Assembly (NCBI GenBank): GCA_013397865.1
Contig: VZTI01001286.1
Span: forward strand, 2,683,460 to 2,747,459
DNA length: 64,000 bases
Direction: 5' to 3'
Origin: Struthidea cinerea
Taxonomy: Eukaryota; Chordata; Aves; Passeriformes; Corcoracidae
How positions within the stretch are numbered: the stretch's first letter is position 1; the number at the start of each line of letters is the position of its first letter. The notes below the pieces were generated by a model. It was given only the letters and a program-made list of their open reading frames with translations. It was not told where the DNA came from and did not search any database. The translations under genes were made by a program, and so were the position numbers. Below are positions 47,940 through 61,139 of the stretch, piece by piece.

Positions 47940-49165
47940 AAAAATGTGACAGAGAAGAATCATGAAGGATGTTGTGCAGGGAAGTCGTCTCTTACAAATT
48001 CAGCAGAGTTTTCTAAAGGAGTTTACAAACATGTAGGTGTAGCTCATTTGGTTGATAAAGTAGGAACAGATTTACAACAAGGTTTCACAATATCCCTTAC
48101 CAAGGGCTCATAAAGATGCTAAACTAGGGGGAAAGTTCTCTCATAAATTAAAGTTAAAAGAAGCAAGGAGGAGGAATAAACCTGGAAGTCCTGTGGAGAT
48201 CTGTTCTGCTGGTGTCATTAAGCACATTCACTAACCACCAAAAAAAGGCAATGGAGAGTAAGCTAATGAGGTTTATTGATGATACTAAGCCACTGAAGCC
48301 CTAAAAATGAGTGATGACTGTGCAGAATCACAATGCAGTGCTATGAGACAAAGCAGCAGGGCAGTCAGACAAAATTTGGTGCCCATGAACACAACACCTA
48401 TGCATATAAGGAAAAGCAACCCTAAATTCAGATATAAGTGATGTGTTAACCCTCAGAAAAGTAGTCCTGGTCTTACAACAGCCTTTTCTACAAACACGTT
48501 AGCTCAGGGTTTAGCTGCACCTAAAGGAGTAACTGGAATAGCCGGAACTCTTTGGAAAGGAAGAGAACCCAAAATCCTTGTTATTCCTGTATTTTGAAGC
48601 ATCTATGGAGTTCCGGTCCTTCATCAATCTCAGAAAAAAAAAAAAAAGGATAGACACATACCACCAGTGATTAAAAGTATGCAAGAAAATATTCAAGAAG
48701 GAAGTAAACAACCTAGGAGTCTTACACCAAGAGAGGTCAGTAGGGAGATGAAAGGTGACCTTGAATGGCATGGACTAGGTGGATAGGGAATGATTATTCA
48801 CTCTTTCTATTCAATGGGCAGTACACAGCATCACTTATTGAACCTACAAGGTGGTAGTTTCAAAACAAAGGTGGCAATTTTTCACAGCACTGAGGATACT
48901 TTGAGGAATTAATTTCCACAGGATGCTGTAACTGCCGAAAGTTTGCGTGGGTTCCAAAAAGCAGCTGGACAAAGTCATAGAAAAAGACCATCCTGAGCTA
49001 TTCTGTGTAAAGACACCACCTCTAGCTCAGGAAGTTTCTGGGTTAGAGATTGTCAGAAAATGGGAATATACCTGTATCACTGGCACCCCAAAACCATTTT
49101 CCTCTACACTGTCAGTCAACATCAGAGACAGGATACTGAGTTAGTTGGGGCTTTAGTCTGGGTGG
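47940..49165 (+). mobile_element. Ancient CR1-type LINE fossil with RT catalytic-box remnant
   Basis: Seen: over about 1.2 kb an ordered series of words matches an old amniote CR1. Examples are CTTACAAATTCAGCAGAGTT, AAAGGAGTTTACAAACATG, AAGGTTTCACAATATCCCTT-ACCAAGGGCTCAT (motif A region), GGGGGAAAGTTCTCTCATAA, GGTTTATTGATGATACTAAG, TTCCACAGGATGCTGTAACT, GGGTTCCAAAAAGCAGCTGG and GACAGGATACTGAGTTAGTT with GGGGCTTTAGTCTGGG. At 48272-48286 the codons read F-I-D-D-T, the remnant of the reverse-transcriptase F/Y-x-D-D box. Numerous stops and indels make it long dead. It preserves much of the 3' half of the element, including the RT palm, which is unusual for such an old copy. Subfamily needs a library search. 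Confidence 0.75.
48634..48647 (+). repeat. Poly(A) tract, 14 A, inside the CR1 fossil
   Basis: Interrupts the poorly matching middle of the CR1 fossil (about 48430-48720), so it may mark a later insertion or local expansion. Confidence 0.85.
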
Positions 49166-51119
49166 CCACAGTCCCCTCATACTGCATCATCTGAGCTGTA
49201 GGAACTGATCTCAGGCTCTGCTAAATGTGACCGAGGTTAGCACTTTTGACTGAAAGCCAATCTCCATCAGCAGCTTCAGATTTACCATAAATTTATAAGA
49301 GCACACACAGTTATGGCAGTATTCCGCCCTGCCTTGGCATAGTGTGCTCTCTTACTTCAAACTAAAAGGGGCAACTCACAGAAAACATGAAGGGAAGCAG
49401 AATATTTTGTATTAGGCTTTTTCAAGCCCTATGGACCTTACTGTTTTTCCATGCTTTCTTTCATCCTTATTTTACCTGAAATGTCATAGAGAAAAGGAAG
49501 ATCTGCTGATCCAATAACCTCCCTCATCCATCAGCTCTTTTACCAGGAAATTACTGCCATTTGGTCTGATCTTTTCTCATGGAATAAGGAAGGGACAGAT
49601 TCTGAAGACTGGATTCACCCTAAGTTGTACCTCACTGAAATACAGGTCACATCGCAATCACTGCCACTGCTTAGAGGATTAAAAATTACAAGGCTAATAA
49701 GAAAGAGAATCTCCCCCTAATGTACCAAGTGCGTCTTTAAGAGTCCTATTTGGTTCATCTTACTGGGGCTGCTGCCCCATTAAAACCTTAAAGAGAACTC
49801 ATAAATATAAAAATACCCAAGAGTGTGGCAGAGAATCCTGCCCTGAATAATTGTACTGAAATATTCTAAAAGAAACTTAATTTACTTCTCGATAGCCTCA
49901 GTAATACTTTGAAGAGAGAAGAATGAAAGCGAGGACATGCATTACATTCTGTAGAGGTACAAAAAGAAACCTTTTCTCAGTGAATACGTCAGGGGAATAT
50001 GTCTAAAAGGGCATATCTGTGAAAGTATGACCTCTGATTTTGCCAAGGTCAGCAAAACCTACTGTGATTTGCTTTGTAAGTGTCGGTCACACAAGTTAAA
50101 GCTGCCTCAAGGCAACTTTAACTTCTCTACCCAAATTCAACCAGACATGATGTTTTTGAATGGTTTGCAAAATCCTCCTCTGTATGGAGGAGCAAGATTA
50201 TCTGGTCCAACATTTGTTTATGATTATTTATGGATCTAAACCAAGTTAGTTCTTTACTATAAATTCATATGGACTGGCAGATCAGAAAGCCATTAAGAGC
50301 TGTTAATCTAACATGGAACAGGCTTTTTAATTTGAGTTTCCTGGCACATGCTGTTCACGGGTAGGTGCTGTTCTTCTCTTAACCTCAGTGGCAAGAAGAC
50401 CCTCACATCACACAGGCCTACAGTGCCATTTGTTGAGAAAATCTGTTACAATTCTGGGTTACACCATTTGCTGAACATTTCTTGAGTTAAAGCTGAGAAG
50501 AAGAGGGAATGGGTCTTGCACTCTGCCTTGAATGCCTTTACATGGCTGCTCAGAGGCTGTCACTGCACCTCATAATCACTGTTTCTGGAGACAGAGATGG
50601 GCATCTGGGGTCACACCATTACCCATTCCTTCAAACATTCCTGGTTCATAGCGTCAGAAAAATGAGCTCCCAACATCCTCTGCACTTGTGCTCACATGGG
50701 ATTTCATTATTGTGCTAGGAATAGGAGGATTTCCATAGAAGGTTAAAGCATTTTTTGTCCTACATGAAACTGGCCAATTCTAGATGTTTTGGGAAAAGGT
50801 GCCAGAAGCTAATTAAGCAGTTGTGGGGTAGTGTGATATTCAAAACAGTTTCCAATTTACCTGCACTAGGAAGAGAAAGTAGTTTATCGTCTGCGGTGTA
50901 TTTATCCCCTAATTTTTCCAGGTATCTTACATAAACTAACAATACATATTCTTTTATTGATGTGTCTAAATGCCTAATAGTCCTTTTACTTTCTTCTTAT
51001 CTTGTAGCAGTGAACATGATAGATTGCTGAAAAAGTATTTACCTTTTACTGGAAATGGTTATCTTTCAGTTTCACTTTAGTTTTATCTCAGGCAGTGTTA
51101 CATGCACTGTTTGTGAGCC
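49166..51119. other. Unassigned interval
   Basis: AT-rich. Short frames only (70 codons or fewer). Nothing recognised. Confidence 0.5.
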
Positions 51120-51440
51120 ATAGGATGCTCTGTCCCCTTCTATTCACCTCCTGTCTAACAAGAGCAAGCCCTTTTAGTTGACCTTTCATCAAGAAATCTC
51201 CCATCTCTTTAGTTGTTTTATCACCAGGTTTCTTTATCCTCTCTAGAAAGACTGGCCCAACTCTCAATGAGCATATCTTACATGATTTACAATGATTTTG
51301 CAGATGTAAATGGTATTACCTCACTCATTTCTTAATTGCCTGAAGCACATTGCTTGTTTTCTGGTAGCTATGGTATAGCATGTGGTGTCTTGATGTTCCT
51401 GTTTACAAAAACACTCACAAATCCTTCTGGTTTGGTTGCT
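51120..51440 (-). mobile_element. Possible ancient CR1 fragment, antisense
   Basis: Plus-strand word order resembles antisense ancient CR1 3' sequence: CTGTCCCCTTCTATTCACC, 'TTTAGTTGTTTTATCACC', TTTCTTTATCCTCTCTAGAA, 'GAAGCACATTGCTTGTTTTC' and ATCCTTCTGG. It is weaker than the fossils at 28.8 and 47.9 kb. Orientation agrees with the patch at 52.15-52.43 kb. Confidence 0.4.
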
Positions 51441-52149
51441 GGTTTTTTTAAAATTCCATTTTGGCTAGAGCCTTGGATCACTCGGTGACTGGAACCCTCA
51501 GCCCAGCCTCTCCCTGGTGATGGGCCACCGAGGAGGCTGAGCTCTGGTGGGGCACCCTGACTGAGCTGCAGTGAGACAGGATCACTGCTGCCAGGAGGTG
51601 ATGCTCCACTTCATCCTCACAACACCTCTGCATTCCTATCATGCAGCTGCACTTATTCCCATCCTGCAGCACCCGTGTTCCTTGGAACTCTCACTAACCT
51701 GAACCACCTCCTGAAATGAGAGGGAAATGAACATCAAAAACAAAGGGCATATTCTGATGGATCAGACAGCTGGATCAGCTGCACAGTCAGCCTGAAAAAC
51801 CATGTCAGAAAGAGGGTGAGAGTCCTGGTTGGCAGCAGCAGCAAGAGGAGGAAGGAGAGAGAAGAGGAATGAGATGGCATCTGTCAGCAGCACCAAGCCA
51901 ACAGAGGACCCCCAGGGAGAAGATAGGAAGATGTTTGTGATGCACCTGTTTCAAAATACACCTACCCAAAGACAGGAATACTGTTTAAACTACCTGACTG
52001 CTAAAAGCTAAGGGCACGCGAAAGAAAAGTTCGCCTTTCCGTACAGCTGCCAGGCAAGCATCCCAGCAGTGCCAAGCCTCCAAAAGTGTTACACCACTGC
52101 TGCCAGCAGCCATCCCACTCTATCGACTCAGCCCTCTTTGCTGCTCTTC
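51441..52149. other. Unassigned GC-richer interval between two CR1-like patches
   Basis: No clear match to CR1 and no gene recognised. It could be an insertion into, or a very diverged middle of, one old element. Confidence 0.4.
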
Positions 52150-52430
52150 ACTGCCCTCTCTTGAGTCATGAACCCATGGCGGGTTGTGTACATCTGTGGC
52201 TGCAGTGGTTTCCCCTCCTTTCCAGAGTGACGTATTTCAAACACTTGCTCTAGATAGGGTGTTGGAAGCTTCTCCCTGTTAGCACTTAGCCACACTGAGA
52301 ACTGCCAGCATACTTCTGCCCTGCACTTCCCAGCCATCGAATACAACACCCCTGGTCCTGTAACTAGCTCCTCCATGGACGTTTTGTCAGGGACTTTGTC
52401 AAAGGCTTCCTGAAAGTGCAAGCACTCAGG
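52150..52430 (-). mobile_element. Possible ancient CR1 RT fragment, antisense
   Basis: On the minus strand the translation at 52415-52383 reads FQEAFDKVPDK. This is close to the CR1/L2-clade reverse-transcriptase motif A region (D-F-x-K-A-F-D-x-V-P-H), with upstream residues (ECLH) also in register. The nucleotide words GACTTTGTCAAAGGCTTCCT and GAAAGTGCAAGCA match the antisense element at the right place. The frame stays open for 114 codons (52472-52128), but the remainder is not recognisably RT. The call rests on a short but specific motif. Confidence 0.5.
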
Positions 52431-55400
52431 ATCACTGTAGAACAATCCCAGCCATGTCTCTAAGGAGTCCATGGAGCGGTAGTGTTTTGCAGTGTCTTAT
52501 TTTTGCTTTAAACTTTTGCTTTCTCCTATGAGTTTCCTTTATATTCAGGTGCAGAAATGATGCAAAACTTCACAGGAGGGAAAAGGTGCACAGCATAAAA
52601 AGATGAGATAGGGAGTATGATTATGCAGGAATCCTGTGCAACTTGATTTGGAGGAAAGTCGTTTTGTCTCCTGCACTGGAATGTCTCCTGCTGATGGGTG
52701 CAACCCTTTCCCAGTGACTTCGAAAATCTTGATAAGGAAAGTGATGAGACACTTAGTGCAGCTAGAGCTCTACGACTTGGGTTTGCCCTCCCACGCATTT
52801 TGGGTGGGCAGGCAAACCACAGAATGTCATCTGTGAAGTCAGAAAGCACTGGGTACATTTAATTACTACATTAGCACTTGCTAACTCTTTGAATGCCAAG
52901 AACTGGTTGTGGAGGATTTGGGGTTGTTGTTCAAACTTCGGTTTTACCTCAACTTAACTATTGGGGTAGAGGCTCACAAATCTGAGAGCTTGAGTCAGCC
53001 CATTAATAGGCACTTACTGCAACAAACAGGTCAGGAAATAATTGTGGCAAAGCAAAGAGCTGAGTGGCTTTGTCTTATGCTTCTCATTGTTTCTTATTCT
53101 GTATTTTCTCACTCACAAGGTTTTCTTTTCAGCAGTTTTCTATTTCCTATCTTACTTGTTCTGAAAAAAAAAATAAACTAATGTAAATAATGGATCTTTT
53201 CAGTTAAACAAGATATTTCAGCCCTTGGGATTTAGGCACCACAGAAATCCCCTCTGGGAATCTGTGCTGACCATTTTAACAGGACCTGTGTGTTTATTAC
53301 TGCACAGCCCATTAATCAGCAACACCCTGATGACTGACCACAAGCCTCATCATGCATCCCATGGCCTAGTCACTCCCTTTCCCAGATATCCTAAGGTGCA
53401 GGCCAAATCCACTGACAAGAGCAGCCAGCTGCTGCCACCCCCTTTCCCTTGAGTGCACAGCCCTTGCACAGCCGTGGAGTAACACGGCACGGCATTGGAG
53501 CAGAGAGGGATCCCAACATCCCAAGGAGACATGAAAGGTTCTTGTCATCCCAAATTATCTGACTCACTCCAGTACCCAGTTGCTCACCCAGCAAAGCAGC
53601 TGTTTCAGGTCTTGCTGTACGAGTTCTCTGGGCAAGCCTTGCTGGCTCCCAAAGCCCCTTCCCCTGGGAAACACACTCAGCACCTCCAGGACCTTGTCAG
53701 AGCCATAAACAACTGGAGGCATTGCACAGCACACCTTTGTCTAACACAATAGTAAACCTCATGGCCTAATGACCCAGAAAGTTGGGTGCTGTTTCTTCAC
53801 ACAAGAAAGGGAAATTGTAGTTGCATTTGGCAGTTTCCCTGAGAACAAAAACCAAGGCATGCAGCTGTTCTGATGTGATCTATATAAATATTTGGGTAGG
53901 CAAATACCTGAATCAAAAGGAGCTTTCTGACAGATTTAGGATCTTTCAGTTATTTTTCCATTCTTGGGATATCTGAAATGAGTCAGTCATCAAAAAGTCA
54001 CTGTTGCTGAATGCTGGGGGATCAGTGACAAAAACCACCCTGTTGAGAGCTCCTCTGTTAGTCAGCATTTCCTTCCTGATCCCATGACAGGAACCGAGGT
54101 ATGTGTGTACCAGGGCTGAGATTTGCCATCCCTGTGCACGCTTGTCTCCTGCTCACCAGGGAAGCAAGAGCCTTCTCGCCACTCCTAGTGTGCTGCAACC
54201 CTGCCATCTGCCCCGGGGACATGGAAATGTCCTGACACTGGGCGTCTTCTCAAAACACGCTCAGGCTTGCAGGATCCATATTGTCTTGCCTAACTCTGCT
54301 CCAAATGCTGTTGAATCAGAGCCTAAAGGATTGCAGTGCTTGTTGTTCAAAGCAGGATTAAAATACTACACAAGATAGGGTTTTGTCGCTGAGTTTGGTT
54401 TTTGGTTTTTTTTTTTCACAGCAGATCCCCCTTTACCAAACTCTTAACTTTAACTTTGAGGGCATTTTTGTTGCCTTTTATTTCCCCTTTAACTTCTGCC
54501 ATGCATATCCTTTTCAAGCACAAACTCATGCATTGGGACACCACGGCTTTACTCCACAGAGAGTTATTAAGCCTGATGTAAACACACTGTTGTTTTCATT
54601 TAGCCTATAGGTGAGATACTAAGCAGGTTTTGATCAGTATGAATACATCTTTTCACTGAACCTGGGGTAGATTTTTGTACATGGATATCCCTTACAGGTC
54701 TTCACTCAGGCTTCTACACAAACAGTAAGGTAAGTAGGTATAACCACATCCTAAATCAGCCCAGAGAGGTTTGCGCTGATGCAATTGAACTCATGGAAGT
54801 TTGGGTGTGCACAAATATTTCTAGCAACCAACTTTCTGCAGAGCTGAGATCCATATTCATAGGTATCCCTTTCTAGAGAGACTGAAGGTGGTTGTCCCAG
54901 AGAGCACTTTGTGGACACAGCGTCTGCCCACACAACTTGTAAACTCATGTTTTACTGAGTTCAGATGGCTTGCCAGCTCATGAGCTCTGATCCACAAGAA
55001 CATAGAAACAGAGATCAACAGGACCAAGGGCTGCAGGCTCTGACCAAGGAGAGTGTGCCCCAGGGCAGGGAAAGTGCAAAGGTGAGGGTGAATCAGCAGC
55101 TGTGGACAGGTTCACCCACCATGTGGTGCAGTCAGCTGGGCTAACCGTGTCACCTCTGCACCCCTGTTGTGCCTGACTCACCCACCCCACATCCATACAT
55201 TATCATCCAGGACATCATCACAGTAGGAGCTCGTTTCTATGAAGTGTCACAGACTAAAAAGAGAAGAGGAAGAGGAACATAAAAATACAGAAAGTCCATG
55301 CTTTTTAGACACTGACCTCATAAAAAAAAAAAGCATTCAAAAAAACTCCCATCCCAAATAGCAGTGAAAGTCTTTGATAACTTTCTGTTCCACGCAAGTT

Positions 55401-58400
55401 CTCAAGCATTGTCAGCCAGGAAAATGACTTGCTCTTAACCTTGCCCAACCCTCTGGGGCACCGTCTGTGACACTATCTGGGAGTGTCCGACTATCTGCAG
55501 TGGGGCCACTGGCCCACAGAGGCACCAAATGTACACCAACCCTTTGGAGTAAGTGGGTCTAAACCCCACAGTGTGAGACCTGGCAACATCAACAAAGTGT
55601 GCTCACTCCTAGTGATTGGAGTGATGTTACCTGGGGCTTCAGATGCCATGCAAGTCACCTGAAGTTGCTGAGAGAAAAGGGCAGATAATAAAAACAAAAG
55701 CTGTAAAACACACACAGCAGATGTTTTTCCTTGCAAATGACACTGGAGTGTTCAGGAAAATAAAGTGCCTGCTTATTATCTAATATTTTCACACATTTTA
55801 TTTTCACTTGTATCATCCATTCAGGGTTTCATGCTCTTAGAAGGGTTTTGGTTAAATCATTCCATGAATGGGAATAATCAAGATTGTTATTTTTTTGGTA
55901 AAGCTTTTCCCTGCTTACTAGAAACTAGTTCCAGGACAGAATTGCTACATCTTCCTTTTACATTTAACCTTCCTGCCACTCTAGTTTTACCACTGTGGGT
56001 CTGAAATTCATTCAGGTAGAAGCCAACTGCAGACTGGTGGTTGTGTAATGTCCCTTTATTTTATTATTTAATCTTCTTTTCATCTTGCTCATGTACAATA
56101 TCTATGGCTGAATACATTCAGCGTGGTTATGAAATATCAGATCACTCTCTCTTCTTCCCAAGAAGGGAAAGAGAAAGAAAAGGGGAGATTTCATCTCAAT
56201 CCCCTGGTATCAGGCTCTGAGTGTTATTCACTGTGCTAATAACTGTATCAACATGTTTATAAGCTGATATGCTTTTAATTGTTTCATTCACTCTCTCATA
56301 CACATGAAGTAAGCACTCTAATGGGTTCTGTACCTTTCATCCTTTTTTTTATTGTTAATGGTATCTCCAGTAATATAAAATGACGGATGAGTGCAGTCTG
56401 AGAAAAGCAGAAAAATCAATACACGTCCAGACTCCACGTGCGAGAGGCGAGGAGCTGGGGCTGCCAGGCACTGCAATCCCTCTTGGACCAGACAACAAGA
56501 GCACGGCAGTGAGCAAGGAAAGGCACACCAGCAAAACACCTCCTGTGGAAACAAGCAGTTCCCTGGGCATCCTGCACACTCTGCCCCACCATTCTACCTC
56601 CTGTTTGTAAAGAAGGGGTCTCCAGCCACACTTGATACACAGACACATGTGCAACACAGCTGTGAGCACAGCACACTTGCCACAGCTGGGGTCACCCACA
56701 ATTCAGGCAGCACACAAGGGTGGAGTTACCCCTGTGCAAACTGGCTGGGTTGTCTTCTTCCCAGGCTCTCCCTGAAGTGAGATACAAAGGATCTTGAGGA
56801 ATGAGAGAAGAAATTGCAAGTCTTTTCCTTGAACTGAGAAAGAGATGCGTCCATCCTGGCAGGAGCCATGCCCAGACTCAGGTGTGGGCAAACTCATGTG
56901 TGCTTGAAAAACTATGCCCCAAAAGATGTGATGGTGTTAGAAGGTGTCCAGCAGAACAGTGAAGCAGCTTTCTATAGCCTGTGAGGAACACCTGACAGCC
57001 CTCTGCACGGCTAGAGGAGCGTGTCACACACATTCCACAGGAACACGACATCCCCACGTCACATTCAGCCATCAGCCAGCGACCGTGTTAATAATGCACA
57101 GGGGCAGCCACTTGCCATTTCCAATTCTGTAGACATCTCTGTTTTCCCTACCGGAAAACATAGTTTGATCTTTGGCCATCCTGTTTAAAAACTCGGGATT
57201 ATGTATATATAGATATATACTTTTTTTTTTAAAGGAACAGGAACAAAAAAGTCTAGAGGACACCAATGTTTTTTAATGCATTTAGGGAAATAAACCCAAA
57301 GGTAAGGAGAAGTATTGTTTGTTTTAAAACAAGAGCCCAGCCTTCACATCAGGCTGTAGCCTGGAGTGGGTATGGTACTGCCAAGTTATAAGAGCCTGCA
57401 ATGGAAATGCTGACAGACCTTCAGCACCACCACAGTCACAGTTGCTCTATAAATAGACTTTGCAAATGCTTGGTATGTGAGATGGCTTCAAGTAGCCACT
57501 TGACAGACTCTGGCAATTTGACCAATAATTATTTCAGAAAACAATCACAGATGAGATCTGTTTATCTTTGCACTCATTCTTGCAGGTGGTTTGGGTGCAC
57601 ACCCTACCTATTCTCCAGTGCCAGATACAATGCATTAAGGAGGCTGTTCTGGCAGGTACAATGCTGCCTCTCAAACAAAGCTGTAATATGACCTACTTTG
57701 CTCAGTCTAGTACCATTCAATAATAAGTGGCCTCTATTGGGTTTCTACATGTAGACAACATCAAACACGTTTCACTGAAACATTTAGATATTGATTTTAC
57801 TCAGTCTGGGAACTTCAAAGTGGGTTCTTTCCATGTCATCTTGGAAATGCATCCTCTTGCCCCCACGCTATAGATTCTGTGTTAGTGCACGTGCACGCGG
57901 ACTCCCTCAGCTGCTAGCCATCCCTCTGCTCTTTGTTCCTAAATTAAGGGCAATTGCCGTGCCTCTTTATCCCCTAATGGAAATAACTACTTTGTATAGT
58001 AACGCAGGAGCTGTCCCTGCTTCTTGGCTACCTTACAGCTACCCAGCCATGCCTGGTTTTTAACCAGAATGCAAAATAATGCACTGATCCTAAATAGGAG
58101 CACTGGGGGTACTGGAGGATTGTTTAAAATTTGTGAGCTTCTTTTTTTAGCTTCAGGGAATGTGTTAAGTTTTCTCATGCGTTTGCTCATCCCATCATAT
58201 GTTCCAGGGCTCTGTCTCCAACTAAAAACTTCATGGAGATTTGTTTATGTTCTCCACCTATTGGGATTGCACTGTTGGTTTATGGTTTATTTTCTTCCTG
58301 TTTTCTTGCTTTTGGGATAAGATCTCAATCACTTAGGTAGAGACTCGAGTGCAACAGGCATCTTGTTAAGAGCTAACTAGAAAGTGAAAAAGGGCCATCA

Positions 58401-59040
58401 GATACACTTTCACTACGGGAGTTAAAGGCTGAGCTTGAGTCAGATTTCCAAGGACAAGGTGCTACTCCTTTTTTTCTAAAGTTTTCATGGTAATTTCAAG
58501 CGTGGGGGAAGTGTTCCCTTCTAGTCTCAGTTTATTACATTGCTTTTCTGCACATAATTACACTGCTGCCATGGTTCCATCCAGAGCCAGTCGCATCCTG
58601 AGTCAGCCTTATGCAGAAAGTGGCTGAGGGCCTTTAGTCTTGAAGTATGGGTGTTTAAATAAGCTGTCCTAATAAGCTCTCCTGCAGCAGGAGAGACCAC
58701 TGGCATCAGAGCAGATTGATGAAACGGAGCCCTACGTAGGTGTGGTCCATGTTCTTGCCATGTATTTGGGACTGAAAAAAACTTTTTCTGCCCAGAGTCA
58801 GGAGTTGTTGGTGTCCTCTGCACTCTGCCAGAGCAGCACAGACCAGATTCCTGTCCTCCTTACCTGTGAGCCAATGTAGGTGTCCAAGTGAAACATCCTC
58901 AGATGCATTCTTCAAAGTTGAGTGTGTGGTATTTAATCAGAAAAAAAGAAAAAAAAGACAAGTAAATATTCTTTTTTAGGGTCTTTTTTGATGGAAAGTC
59001 TTTATGTAATCTATTATTATGGTGTGCTGGGTGTGATGTT
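52431..59040. other. Long unassigned interval
   Basis: About 6.6 kb without a recognised gene or interspersed repeat. A possible micro-exon lies at 54698-54729 (acceptor ATCCCTTACAG, perfect donor AAG|GTAAGT). A T-run lies at about 54407-54415 and a TATATATAGATATATAC stretch near 57202-57220. Open frames on both strands at 56355-56780 overlap and are not recognisable. Confidence 0.5.
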
Positions 59041-59059
59041 GTTATTATTATTATTATTC
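59041..59059 (+). repeat. (TTA)n microsatellite
   Basis: Six uninterrupted TTA units, starting just inside the flanking GTTG. Confidence 0.95.
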
Positions 59060-61139
59060 TGTCTCGACCACCATCATTAGGTCAATGGCAGCTTTTTTCT
59101 TGTAGAAAATAATGAGTTAAGAGTGCCACAGCAAGTGAAAATCAGCAAGCACCTGAAGCAAACGAGCTGCAACACTCTGCTGCAGGAGGTCAGCTCTCTT
59201 TCAAGCACAGCTTTTTCAAACTTTTGCTTCTTCATCAGCACAAATGTGTGTTCTTGACCAAGTGCCATTTACTCAGTTATCTCTCCTCCTAAAAAATTAG
59301 GTTAGAAAAAACACTTCACTCATATTCACAGCAATTATTTCCTGTGAATGTCATTTGTTTGAAAGGCTGAACACAGAAGATGATGTCATATCCCAGTAAT
59401 ACTTGAGGAGGTTTGAACCAAAGCAAGACTAATCACATGGGGCACTTCATGAGGAAAACATTTAATCTGGGAAGCACAGACGAGGTGGACAGTGGCACCA
59501 TCACCAGAGCCCTTCACAGCTCCTGGGGTTCCTGGTGCTTCCCTCAGCTTTCTGCCCAGCCTGCAATAGATAGGCTGTCTGGGGCTCCAGGCTTTGTATG
59601 GACACTGCTTTGGGTATTTCTGTGGCTTGGTAATGCCAAATGTCGCCTGCTCAGGCAGCACTGCAGAGCACATGGTTCTCACCATGACTTTGGTGACAAT
59701 AGATGGTTAAGCATCAAAAAGTGCCAAAGACAGAAAGGATGGGGTTGTTGTTTTAAGTCTGAATCCCTACGGTGATGGGGGATGTTAGAACACTTTCACA
59801 TATATTACTAAAAAAAATATAAAACCATGAGTAAATCAGGACAATTTGATACTGCCGAAGTCAAAAGCTTCTGCTGTTACATTCCTTTATACATCAGAAA
59901 TACTGATTAACAATTGCATGCTTCTTTCAAAGGAGCACACACAATCCACTGTGGTTTAAAGAAGGTAGAGGAAACCCTGACAGTGAATAAAGATGAGCTA
60001 CAAAACCCATAGTAAAGGAATGCCTCAGTGGAGATCACTTTTCTGCATCCTTCCTGCTTTCCCTGGAGCTAAGCACAGTGTTGTACTTAACTGGGGACCA
60101 GATCCTGCTCATTTTTTCAAGGCCTGTCATCTTCAGTTTCGCTCTTTGTATACAGCAATTGGGATTCTGTCCTACATGTTAAAGTAAGGATATTAGCTAG
60201 CAGAGAGAATCCCTTCCCGAGCTGTGAGATAGTGATGGAGTCTGCTTTGTGAATGCTAAAAGAGACCGTGCAGTGTCTGGAAAACACTACACTGACCTGC
60301 GGGGTTTGAAGCCTGCCTATAAAGTTCTCATTTAGATGAGATGCTCTCAGAGCGGATAAGCCAAACTACCCTCTCCCTAAGTGTCTGCTAATAACCTTAA
60401 TGGAGTGCAAAAGCATAGAGAGGCACCAAAAGGGATTTAAAAGCAGAGAGAGCGGGAAGAGCAGTAATGTCACTTCATAGATAAAATCCCACACCCCGAA
60501 TAACACAGAGGTGCTGAGGTAGGCAGGAACATCTGGAGATTGTCTCATCCATATCTTAAAATGAAACACTCCAATCTACACATTCACATGTATTTAAAAT
60601 GGGACACAGACATCACATCAATATCATTTTACCAAAACCGTGGAGGATCAAAGGCACTGTCAGGAAAAGAGGAGGCTGGAATCATGGGATGAGATCTGCA
60701 AACATGCCTGAGAGTGCTGGCACACCCGAGGCTAAATGTGCTCCAGTCTCAGTGCTGCCCGACTTAGTGGTTCGGATCTATAGGAATCACAGCCGCAGAG
60801 CAGAAACCCACGTTCCCCACAGGCTGTGTGCAGAGGATGAAAAACCAAATAGTGAGCTCTTGAAACACTGGCAGGGTGAGCAGGGAGGGAAAGTAGGTGG
60901 CTTTAGCTCCCAGAGCAGACTGGGCAAAGCCCCTTAAAGACAGCTATGTTCTTTGCTCCATTTGGAATTCTCACTTGGAGCTGGCTGCCAAAACTTGCCG
61001 AGTCATTTCATATAGGAGGCAAAGAGCTTTCCTGCTCTGTCCCAGCTTTGTCTACCCATCAGTCCACAAATACAATACTGGCTGGGAAAGCAGCTGTGCT
61101 GACAGCCCCATCCATACATTTGATGTGAGCAGGTTGTGA
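59060..61139. other. Unassigned interval
   Basis: No gene or repeat recognised. Frames up to 120 codons (59413-59775 plus) lack features. Confidence 0.5.
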
